DNA of 7,962 nucleotides. It comes from DASPHG01 sp035629775. Its GTDB lineage: Bacteria; Actinomycetota; Thermoleophilia; Solirubrobacterales; Thermoleophilaceae. This document shows, piece by piece, positions 1-5,607 of the stretch. The translations under genes were made by a program, and so were the position numbers. The first letter of the stretch is position 1, and each line of letters starts with the position of its first letter. The DNA is taken from positions 1-7,962 of the forward strand of contig DASPHG010000068.1 in NCBI GenBank assembly GCA_035629775.1, read 5' to 3'. The notes below the pieces were generated by a model. It saw only the letters and a list, made by a program, of their open reading frames with translations. It was not told the DNA's origin and ran no database searches.

Positions 1-13
1 ACGGTACCAATCG

Positions 14-30
14 CTAGCTAGGCTAGCTAG
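14..30 (-). terminator. CTAGCTAG tandem repeat / short hairpin after the secreted-protein gene
   Basis: Immediately at and after the TAG stop of the minus-strand gene, the 8-mer CTAGCTAG occurs twice, separated by one base. Read on the minus strand it can fold into a 7-bp stem with a GCC loop. It also gives a second in-frame TAG three codons after the first. There is no T-tract in the few bases that remain before the window edge, so a terminator role is only a guess; a tandem-stop or short repeat reading is equally possible. Confidence 0.3.
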
Positions 31-668
31 GCGCGGCGGCGGATGCGCGAGCGGGCGATGAGGACGTCCTCGTCGCCCGCCGTCACCTCGACCCGCCCGG
101 TGTAGCGCAGGTCGCGGAACCGCCAGGACACCCGGCACGCCATGTGCATCCGGCTCACCCGCGCGCAGCGGATCCGCCGCTCGCTGCCGCGGCGGTAGCT
201 GCGGAACTCGCTGCGCAGGTGCCGCCGGGCCGCCCTGCGGCTCTCCGACCGCCGCAGCACGGGCAGCCCCTCGTCCGCCTCGCGGACGACGAGCCGCCGG
301 ACCGGCCCGAGCGATCCCGCCCCGTCGCGGGCCTGCCAGAAGTAGGTGCCCGGCCGCGCGGCCCAGCCCCCGACGCCCGAGAGCCCGCGGTACGCGCCCG
401 GCCGCGCGAGGTCCGCCGACAGGCCGACGAAGTCCACGACGTCGTCCTCCTCCAGCGCCGCGGTGCGGGCGACGACGACGTGCACCGGCGCCAGGCGCGG
501 CGCGCCCGTGACGGTGAAGGTGATGCCGAGCGCGGTCTGCGCCTCGTACGTCGCGCCGTCCTCCGGCGCGAGGGTGGCGGCGCCGGCCGGCGAGGCCGCG
601 GCGCAGAGGCAGATCGCCGCTGCGAGCACCAGCGCGGGGATGGTCGTCCTCCTCACGGAGGGGGACAT
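27..668 (-). CDS. Secreted protein, Ig/FnIII-like domain plus Arg-rich two-Cys tail
   Basis: This is a 213-residue hypothetical exported protein. Residues 1-30 form a classical signal peptide: Arg6/Arg7, then a hydrophobic stretch of about 15-18 residues, ending in a small-residue cleavage site around SPAGA-A at 30/31. Residues 31-128 look like a beta-sandwich of the Ig/fibronectin III kind, opening with the pattern TLAPEDGA and later showing RPGTYFWQARDG. Such modules usually bind other proteins or polymers outside the cell. From about residue 140 the chain is very Arg-rich, with a Cys pair (168 and 178) in the pattern RIRC...MACRVSWRF and a final strand YTGRVEV. I read this as a small disulfide-bonded basic domain. 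The ATG lies 22 bp after the argS stop, so the gene probably shares the rlmH-argS transcript, although it has no obvious link to tRNA charging. No good ribosome binding site is visible (only GAAG close to the start). Function unknown; export is well supported, the fold assignment only moderately. Confidence 0.75.
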   Translation of the reverse strand: MSPSVRRTTIPALVLAAAICLCAAASPAGAATLAPEDGATYEAQTALGITFTVTGAPRLAPVHVVVARTAALEEDDVVDFVGLSADLARPGAYRGLSGVGGWAARPGTYFWQARDGAGSLGPVRRLVVREADEGLPVLRRSESRRAARRHLRSEFRSYRRGSERRIRCARVSRMHMACRVSWRFRDLRYTGRVEVTAGDEDVLIARSRIRRRA

Positions 669-690
669 TACTTCGGAAACCGGATGATCG

Positions 691-2265
691 CTACATGGAT
701 TCCGGTGCGGTGACGCCGAGCAGCCCGAGCGCCGCCGCGATCGTCCGCCGCGACGCCACGCAGAGCGAGAGGCGCAGGTCCTCCACGCCCTCCCCCTCCG
801 CCCCCACGACCTGGCAGTCGCGGTAGAACGCCGTGAACGTCTGCGCGAGCTCCAGCGCGTACACCGTCATGCGGTGCGGGGCCCGCTTCTCCGCGGCGTC
901 GAGCAGCTCCTCGGGGAACGAGAGGAGCTTCTTCACGAGCGCCCGCTCCGCCGGCTCGAGCGCCACGACCGGCACCCGCCCGACGGCCGTGAGCGCCGCG
1001 TGGACGCGCTCCTCCCCCGCCTTGGCGAGGATCGAGGAGATCCGGGCGTGCGCGTACTGGACGTAGTACACGGGGTTCTCGCTCGACTCGCGCTTCGCGA
1101 GGTCGAGGTCGAGGTCGACCGCCGTGTCGTGCGAGCGGCTCAGCATGAACCACCGCGTCGCGTCCACGCCGACCTCCGCCACGAGGTCGTCCAGGGTGAT
1201 GAACTCGCCCTTGCGCTTGGACATCTGCTTCTGCTCGCCGGCCTCGACGATGTTGACGAGCTGCATGATCACGATCTCGAGGCGGTCGGGATCGGTGCCC
1301 AGCGCGGCGACCGCCGCCTTCAGCCGCCCGATGTAGCCGTGGTGGTCGGCGCCGAGCACGTCGATGAGGCGGTCGTTGCCGCGCGCGAGCTTGTCCGCGT
1401 GGTAGGCGATGTCGGAGGCGAAGTACGTCGGCTCGCCGGTTGATCGCACGAGCACGCTGTCCTTGTCGTCGCCGAACTCGGTCGTGCGCAGCCAGCGCGC
1501 GCCCTCGTGCTCGTACATGTGATCGGAGAGCTGTTCGAACGCCCGTTCCACGGAGCCGTCGTCGTACATCGACCGCTCCGAGAAGAACCGGTCGAACTCC
1601 ACCCGGAAGCGCCTGAGCGTCGCCTCGACACGGCCCATCATGTGCTCCACGCCGCGCCGCGCAAGCTCGTCGGGGTCGCCGTCGGCCGCGCCCTCGATCT
1701 CCGCCGCCAGCGCGCCCACGTACTCGCCCTGGTAGCCGCCCTCCGGCGGCTCCTCCCCGCGTGCGCGCGCGCGGATGGACTCGCCGAACAGGCGCACCTG
1801 GGTGCCGTAGTCGTTGATGTAGTACTCGCGTTCGACCTCGTTCCCGGCGAAGTCGAGCAGCCGCGCCAGCGAGTCGCCGATCGCCGCTCCGCGCGCCGAG
1901 GCCACCGTCAGCGGTCCCGTCGGGTTCGCGCTGACGAACTCGACCAGCACGCGCTCGCCGCCCTCGCCGCGGCCGAAGTCCCCGCCGTGCTCGAGCGCGC
2001 TCGCCAACATCCGGCAGAACCAGGCGTCGCTCATGAACAGGTTGAGGAAGCCCGGACCGGCGACGTCGATCCGCTCGACGTCGTCGCCCAAGCGCTCCTT
2101 CAGCTCCTCGGCCAGCGTGGCCGCGACGTCGCGCGGCGGCCGGCCCTCCGTCGGCGCGCGCAGCATCGCGGCGTTCGTCGAGTAGTCCCCGAACTCGGGC
2201 TTGGGCGGGCGCTCGAGGCGCGCGCCCTCACCGATCGCTGCGCGCAGGTCGGCGAGTGGGTCCAC
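691..2265 (-). CDS. argS: Arginyl-tRNA synthetase (class I), HIGH motif replaced by TVAS
   Basis: ArgS attaches arginine to tRNA-Arg in the cytoplasm using ATP. The protein has 524 residues, a little shorter than E. coli ArgS (about 577), mainly through a short N-terminal tRNA-binding (Add1) region before KPEFGDYSTNAA (residues 22-33). The Rossmann core begins at about 107 with VEFVSANPTGPL, typical of ArgS. The KMSKS-like loop is present as QMSKRKGEFITLDDL (347-361). The C-terminal helical anticodon-binding domain runs from about 395 (NPVYYVQYAHARI) to the family-typical end LLGVTAPESM. The odd feature is at residues 120-123: the class I HIGH signature, expected as HxGH right after NPTGPL, reads TVAS, so both histidines are missing while the flanks are intact. 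The start is GTG, 7 bp after the rlmH stop, with a G-run directly before it rather than a well-spaced Shine-Dalgarno. It is cotranscribed with rlmH. Identity is secure; whether it charges arginine normally cannot be read from sequence. Confidence 0.95.
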   Translation of the reverse strand: MDPLADLRAAIGEGARLERPPKPEFGDYSTNAAMLRAPTEGRPPRDVAATLAEELKERLGDDVERIDVAGPGFLNLFMSDAWFCRMLASALEHGGDFGRGEGGERVLVEFVSANPTGPLTVASARGAAIGDSLARLLDFAGNEVEREYYINDYGTQVRLFGESIRARARGEEPPEGGYQGEYVGALAAEIEGAADGDPDELARRGVEHMMGRVEATLRRFRVEFDRFFSERSMYDDGSVERAFEQLSDHMYEHEGARWLRTTEFGDDKDSVLVRSTGEPTYFASDIAYHADKLARGNDRLIDVLGADHHGYIGRLKAAVAALGTDPDRLEIVIMQLVNIVEAGEQKQMSKRKGEFITLDDLVAEVGVDATRWFMLSRSHDTAVDLDLDLAKRESSENPVYYVQYAHARISSILAKAGEERVHAALTAVGRVPVVALEPAERALVKKLLSFPEELLDAAEKRAPHRMTVYALELAQTFTAFYRDCQVVGAEGEGVEDLRLSLCVASRRTIAAALGLLGVTAPESM

Positions 2266-2272
2266 CCCCGTA

Positions 2273-2680
2273 TTAGTAGTGGTAGGGCTCGCGAGCCAGG
2301 ATCTTGTGGGCGCGGTAGAGCTGCTCGAGGAGGACCACGCGCGCGAGCTGGTGCGGCAGCGTCATCGCCCCGAAGGACAGCTTCGTGTCGCAGCGCTCGA
2401 TCGCGAGCCCGCGTGGCCCCCCGACCACGAAGCAGAGGTCGAGCCCCGACTGGCGGCGCTCCTCGAGCCACCCGGCCAGCTCCTCGGAGGAGAACTGCCG
2501 GCCGCCGGAGTCGAGCGCCACGACGTGCGCGCGGTCCGGGATGCGACCCGCGACCTTCGCGTCCTCGCGCAGCTCGACCATCTCGAGCCGCGCGTGACCG
2601 GCCAGCAGCTTCTGGTAGTGCTGCACGTCGTCCGCGAACGGTCGCCTGAGCCGCCCGACTGCGAGGACGAGAATCCGCAC
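2273..2680 (-). CDS. rlmH: 23S rRNA pseudouridine-1915 N3-methyltransferase RlmH
   Basis: RlmH is a SPOUT-class, SAM-dependent methyltransferase that methylates N3 of pseudouridine 1915 in helix 69 of 23S rRNA on assembled ribosomes. The product is 135 residues from the GTG at 2680 (E. coli RlmH has 155). It opens with the beta-strand RILVLAVGRL. The SAM-binding knot follows as DLCFVVGGPRGL (81-92), and the family-defining C-terminus is MTLPHQLARVVLLEQLYRAHKI ending in PYHY (106-135). The reading frame stays open upstream to an ATG at 2758, but the extra 26 residues have no family character and would lie antisense to the divergent gene, so I chose the GTG, which begins directly at the first conserved strand. 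It heads the probable rlmH-argS-secreted protein operon; the argS start is 7 bp beyond its TAA. A -10-like TAGTAT lies 10 nt before the GTG, so the 5' leader should be only a few bases. Confidence 0.93.
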   Translation of the reverse strand: MRILVLAVGRLRRPFADDVQHYQKLLAGHARLEMVELREDAKVAGRIPDRAHVVALDSGGRQFSSEELAGWLEERRQSGLDLCFVVGGPRGLAIERCDTKLSFGAMTLPHQLARVVLLEQLYRAHKILAREPYHY

Positions 2681-2702
2681 GGCGGCTGCGATACTAGGCG
2701 CA
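2681..2702. promoter_or_regulatory. Overlapping divergent promoters for rlmH and the DUF3467 gene
   Basis: Only 22 bp separate two divergent GTG start codons. On the plus strand an extended -10 pattern, TGCGATACT (2687-2695), ends exactly 7 nt before the GTG at 2703, which predicts a leaderless mRNA. On the minus strand the same bases read TAGTAT (2696 to 2691), matching the actinobacterial TANNNT -10, with 10 nt to the rlmH GTG. No convincing -35 is visible on either side; both would lie inside the opposite gene. Neither gene has a Shine-Dalgarno here. RNA polymerase could probably not occupy both -10s at once, so the two genes may compete. Confidence 0.6.
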
Positions 2703-2999
2703 GTGGAAGAAGAGCAGCCTGAGCGGCACTTCAACATCCACACGTCGCCGGAGGTCATGGCGGGCGTGTACGCGAACTTCGCGAACGTCAGCCACTCGGA
2801 TTACGAGTTCACCATCACCTTCGCCCGCGTGGACCACGAGATCGAGGAGGACGAGGTCCCCGGCGTCGTCGTCTCGCGCGTCAGCGTCTCACCGCGCTTC
2901 ATGCGCGAGCTGATCGACGCCATGGAGGACAACTTCTCCAAGTGGGAGACGACGGAGGGGATCAAGAACCTCCCCGAGTACGGCGACGAAGAGCGCTAG
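2703..2999 (+). CDS. DUF3467 family small protein
   Basis: This is a 98-residue acidic cytoplasmic protein with no signal peptide or membrane segment. It matches the DUF3467 pattern as I know it: an N-terminal strand (RHFNIHTSPEVMAGVYANF), the hallmark NVSHSDYEFTITFARV (about 28-43), then GVVVSRVSVSPRFMRELIDAMEDN in the second half. In the family this is the segment 'VSPQHAKRLLxALxxN'. The biochemical role of DUF3467 is not established to my knowledge. The start is GTG at 2703, which directly follows a probable extended -10 by 7 nt, so the transcript is probably leaderless; there is no Shine-Dalgarno. The gene stands alone, divergent from rlmH and convergent with the M48 protease gene, and ends in a hairpin plus T6 that overlaps its stop codon. 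Confidence 0.85.
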   Translation: MEEEQPERHFNIHTSPEVMAGVYANFANVSHSDYEFTITFARVDHEIEEDEVPGVVVSRVSVSPRFMRELIDAMEDNFSKWETTEGIKNLPEYGDEER

Positions 3000-3021
3000 C
3001 TAGCGCTCGCCCGCCTTTTTT
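2982..3021 (+). terminator. Intrinsic terminator of the DUF3467 gene, stop codon inside the stem
   Basis: GAGCGCTAGCTAGCGCTC (2991-3008) is a perfect 18-bp palindrome that folds as a 7-bp stem with an AGCT loop. Outside it, GGCG (2982-2985) can pair with CGCC (3012-3015) across an asymmetric internal loop, placing the base of the hairpin directly against TTTTTT (3016-3021). The TAG stop (2997-2999) lies in the palindrome. The T-run serves the plus strand; on the minus strand the palindrome follows the M48 gene but has no T-tract. Confidence 0.75.
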
Positions 3022-3042
3022 CGACGACAGGATGTCGGCTGC

Positions 3043-4269
3043 TTACTCAGAACGCGGGCGCGGATGCCCGCGGAGGTATTCAACGCCGTACCCGATCCGC
3101 TCGAGCGTCGTCGGATGCGTGCCGAAGAGCGCGTGCGGCAGCCCCGGCGGATCCGGGTCCGACACGTTCTGCAGCGCGAGGCGCCGCTCGAGCGAGACGA
3201 ACGCCTCGGGATCCTCGGTCAGGCGCAGCGCGAACCCGTCGGCGCGCGCCTCGACCCCGCGCGAGACGTAGCTGCCCGCGATCTGGCCGGCGAAGGCCAC
3301 GACGGCGAGCGCCAGCGCGAGCGCCGGGACGACGTCCGCTCCGCGCGCGCCCGGTGCGAGCCGCTCGGTGATCCGCTGGACCAGCAGCATCCCCGGCGGC
3401 GCGATCAGCGCGAGGAAGAGCAGGCCGCGCGGCACATCGTCGTGCTTCACGTGGGCCAGCTCGTGCGCCACCACCGAGCGCACCTCGGCCCGCGTGAACT
3501 CCTCGATCAGGTTGTCGTAGAGCACGACGCGCTTCGTCCCGCCGAGTCCGGCGACATAGGCGTTCGCCCCGGTGGTCCGCCGGCTGGCGTCCACGCGGTA
3601 CACCTGTCCCACGTCCACCCCGGCGCGATCGGCCAGCTCCAGCACCTCCGATCGCAGCCCGCTCTCCGGCAGCTCGTCGAAGTCGTTGAAGAGCGGCTCG
3701 ATCACGAGCGGCGAGGCGTAGACGAAGGCCGCCGACACGGCCACCACGGCGGCGGACGCGGGGATCCACCAGCGCTCGCCGAAGCGGCGCCACAGCGCCA
3801 CCGCGAGCGCGCTGCCGCCGGCGGCGAAGAGCGCGCTGATCCCGCCCGCCTTCGCCACGTCGACCAGCCACGGGCCCCAGTCCTGCGTGGATAGGCCCGC
3901 CTCCACCGCGCGGTCGTGGCGAATCGCGTCGAGCGGCAGGTTGACGACCACGAGGACGACCGTGATCGCGGCGCCCGCCACCGCCGCGCCGGGCACGGGA
4001 CGCGCCGCCCGCAGCCGCTCACGCGGCAACCGGAGCGCCAGCAGCACCAGCGTGATCCCGCTCAGCCCGAGCCCCGCCAGCCCGAGCAGCTGCTGCGGGC
4101 CGCGGAAGTCCTCCGCCCGTTCGATCTCGGCGGGGCTGAAGTAGGCTGTCGGATCCACCGCAGCCGGGTCGATCAGGCCTCCGCGCGGGCGGATGATGAG
4201 CGTTGCCGCCGCGGCGGCAACCACCGCCGCGATGACTGCGACCGGCAGTTTGTACCCGATCCCTCGCAT
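3043..4269 (-). CDS. M48 family membrane zinc metalloprotease (Ste24/CAAX protease-like)
   Basis: This is an integral membrane endopeptidase of the M48A (Ste24-like) type, 408 residues from the ATG at 4269. Eukaryotic relatives cut CAAX-prenylated proteins; bacterial ones are thought to work on membrane or misfolded proteins, with the substrate here unknown. The N-terminal membrane helix is at about 8-26, followed by the M48 N-terminal region (YFSPAEIERAEDF) and further hydrophobic segments near 60-80, 96-112, 140-160 and 170-187. Then come the family signatures: PLFNDFDELP (192-201), DASRRTTGANAYVAGLGGTK (227-246), the zinc site HELAH (269-273), the third-ligand region GVEARAD with Glu340, and the late THPTTLERI (384-392). 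All catalytic elements are intact. A start at 4296 (nine residues longer) is possible but would overlap the divergent metallophosphoesterase coding sequence by 29 bp. The 4269 start shares CATG with that gene. Neither start has a good Shine-Dalgarno. Confidence 0.92.
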   Translation of the reverse strand: MRGIGYKLPVAVIAAVVAAAAATLIIRPRGGLIDPAAVDPTAYFSPAEIERAEDFRGPQQLLGLAGLGLSGITLVLLALRLPRERLRAARPVPGAAVAGAAITVVLVVVNLPLDAIRHDRAVEAGLSTQDWGPWLVDVAKAGGISALFAAGGSALAVALWRRFGERWWIPASAAVVAVSAAFVYASPLVIEPLFNDFDELPESGLRSEVLELADRAGVDVGQVYRVDASRRTTGANAYVAGLGGTKRVVLYDNLIEEFTRAEVRSVVAHELAHVKHDDVPRGLLFLALIAPPGMLLVQRITERLAPGARGADVVPALALALAVVAFAGQIAGSYVSRGVEARADGFALRLTEDPEAFVSLERRLALQNVSDPDPPGLPHALFGTHPTTLERIGYGVEYLRGHPRPRSE

Positions 4270-5020
4270 GGCTACAGAGACTGACACGCGCCGCATCGCC
4301 CTGATCTCGGACGTCCACGGGAATCTCCCCGCGTTCCGCGCCGTCCTGCGCGCGATCGAAGAGGAGAGCCCGGATGCGATCTGGTGTCTGGGCGACCTCG
4401 TCGGCTACGGGGCACACCCGAACGAATGCGTCGAGCTGTCGCGGCAGTCGGTTGATCTCTGCCTGCGCGGGAACCACGACTCGGTGGTGATCGACCGGCT
4501 GGACATCTCCGAGTTCTCGGCCAACGCCGCCGCGGCGGCCGAGTGGACCAAGGGCGAGCTGACCGCAGAAAGTCGCGCCTATCTCGAGGCCTGCGACGAG
4601 AAGTCCGAGCAGGAGGCGATCGGCCTGTACCACGCCAGCCCGCGCGACCCGACGTGGGAGTACGTCCTCTCGGCGATGATCGCCGACGACTGCTTCGACG
4701 CGATGGAACCGCGCGTCGGCGCCGTCGGCCACTCCCACGTGGCCGTCACGTTCATGCGCCGCGGGGACACGCCGACCCTCTGGGGGCAGCCGGAAGCAAA
4801 CGAAACGATCGATTTCTCGGACGACCGCTGGCTGCTCAACCCGGGCAGCGTCGGCCAGCCCCGCGACGGCGATCCGCGCGCCAGCTGGCTGCTGCTCGAG
4901 CTCGAGTCCTGGCGGGCCACCTGGCGACGCACGGAGTACCCGATCGACGAGGCGGCCGAGGCCATCCGGGCTGCGCGGCTGCCGGAGCAATTGGCCGACC
5001 GGCTTTACTACGGGCAATGA
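4268..5020 (+). CDS. Metallophosphoesterase (calcineurin-like, YfcE/MJ0936-type)
   Basis: This is a cytoplasmic two-metal phosphoesterase of 250 residues. All family motifs are present in order: DVHGN (15-19), GDLVGYG (42-48), GNHD (68-71), YHASP with His122, GHSH (154-157) and NPGSVGQPRDG (191-201). The set matches the compact Metallophos_2 type, whose members include small-molecule phosphodiesterases and phosphatases; ApaH or protein-phosphatase activity cannot be told apart by sequence alone. HxSPRDPxWEY (122-132) around the third histidine is a recurrent sub-pattern of this group. I chose the ATG at 4268 because the first beta-strand (RRIALISDVHG) begins just after it; an ATG at 4193 would add 25 unconserved residues read through the opposite gene. 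The stop overlaps the next start as ATGA (5017-5020). As first gene of an operon with a lipoprotein and a Ser/Thr kinase, it may act in the same signalling pathway; this is inference. Confidence 0.9.
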   Translation: MATETDTRRIALISDVHGNLPAFRAVLRAIEEESPDAIWCLGDLVGYGAHPNECVELSRQSVDLCLRGNHDSVVIDRLDISEFSANAAAAAEWTKGELTAESRAYLEACDEKSEQEAIGLYHASPRDPTWEYVLSAMIADDCFDAMEPRVGAVGHSHVAVTFMRRGDTPTLWGQPEANETIDFSDDRWLLNPGSVGQPRDGDPRASWLLLELESWRATWRRTEYPIDEAAEAIRAARLPEQLADRLYYGQ

Positions 5021-5607
5021 GCACGAGGCTCTCCATCCCGGCTCTTCTCGCTCCCGCGGCGCTCGCGCTGGCCCTCGCGGGCTGCGGCGACACGGACACC
5101 GGGGACCCGATCCCCGCCGCCAAGGCGCTCAACCTCCAGCAGCAGCTCGACGCCGCCGAGCAGCAGATCGTCAACGGGCTGTGCGACGAGTCGTTCGCGA
5201 CGATCGCCCAGATCCGCACTCAGGTGGACACGCTCGACGACGACGGTGTCGGCAGCGACGTTCAGGACGCGATCGGCGACGGCGTCGACAACCTGGCGAC
5301 GCTCGCGCGCATTGACTGCGAGCCCGAGGTCGAGGAGGAGCCCGAGACCCCGACGGAGACAGAGACCACGCCGCCCCCCACCGAAACGGACCCGCCGGAG
5401 ACCGACACCACCCCGACGGAGACCGAGACCGAGCCGGAACCCGAGCCGGAGCCGGAACCCGAGCCAGAGCCCGAGCCGCTTCCCCCGCCCGAGGAGGAGG
5501 AGCCGGACGAGGGCGACGGCGAGGGCCAGTTCGACTCGGGCGGCGCCGGTCCGCCCGGCCAGGGCGGGAGCATCCCGCCGGGCCAGGCGAAGAAGGACGG
5601 CGGCTGA
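5017..5607 (+). CDS. Lipoprotein with helical Cys-pair domain and Thr/Glu-Pro-rich tail
   Basis: This is a 196-residue predicted lipoprotein. A short n-region (MSTRLS) and hydrophobic stretch lead to the lipobox LAGC, so lipidation would be at Cys23 after signal peptidase II cleavage, anchoring the protein outside the membrane. Residues 36-101 look like a small helical domain (LNLQQQLDAAEQQIVNGLC, then a second helix DVQDAIGDGVDNLATLARIDC). Its only two cysteines, 56 and 101, could form a disulfide. Residues 102-165 are low complexity: TETET/PTETDPP blocks, then nine successive EP dipeptides (139-156) encoded by a 6-bp quasi-repeat. Residues 166-196 are Gly/Pro-rich (GPPGQGGSIPPGQ). The tail resembles an extended wall-spanning linker and is strongly acidic. 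The start overlaps the metallophosphoesterase stop (ATGA) and the stop overlaps the kinase start (TGATG), so the three are very likely translated together. I do not recognise the family; a sensor or partner of the kinase is a guess from position. Confidence 0.85.
   Translation: MSTRLSIPALLAPAALALALAGCGDTDTGDPIPAAKALNLQQQLDAAEQQIVNGLCDESFATIAQIRTQVDTLDDDGVGSDVQDAIGDGVDNLATLARIDCEPEVEEEPETPTETETTPPPTETDPPETDTTPTETETEPEPEPEPEPEPEPEPLPPPEEEEPDEGDGEGQFDSGGAGPPGQGGSIPPGQAKKDGG
5341..5480 (+). repeat. Low-complexity coding repeat (Thr-Glu then Glu-Pro dipeptides)
   Basis: Inside the lipoprotein gene the DNA becomes quasi-periodic. First come acc/gag-type codon pairs giving TETET and PTETDPP blocks. 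From about 5431 there are alternating gag/gaa and ccg/ccc codons giving EPEPEP for nine units, a 6-bp period with synonymous third-base variation. The mixed synonymous codons suggest selection on the peptide rather than a very recent slippage expansion, though length variation between strains would not be surprising. Confidence 0.8.
5593..5597 (+). promoter_or_regulatory. Shine-Dalgarno AAGGA for the kinase gene
   Basis: AAGGA lies 9 nt before the ATG at 5607, inside the end of the lipoprotein coding sequence. It supports that start and is the clearest ribosome binding site in the window, in contrast to the seemingly leaderless genes. Confidence 0.6.

Noticed and set aside
1..30. KpnI- and NheI-like sites (GGTACC, GCTAGC) at the window edge, suggesting vector sequence
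   Set aside because: The secreted-protein coding sequence continues naturally into its stop, and similar GCTAGC palindromes occur natively at 2995-3004, so natural sequence is more likely; 30 bp is too little to claim contamination.
1507..2649. Long plus-strand open frame opposite argS and rlmH
   Set aside because: It is Arg/Ala/Pro-rich with no recognisable motif and lies antisense to two clearly identified genes; long antisense frames are expected at this GC content.
2681..2758. N-terminal extension of RlmH to an upstream ATG
   Set aside because: The added 26 residues are not family-like, overlap the divergent DUF3467 gene and would bypass the apparent promoter.
4019..5017. Minus-strand frame opposite the metallophosphoesterase
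   Set aside because: It is the antisense reading of a gene with all catalytic motifs, merging into a shifted frame of the M48 gene; no independent signature.
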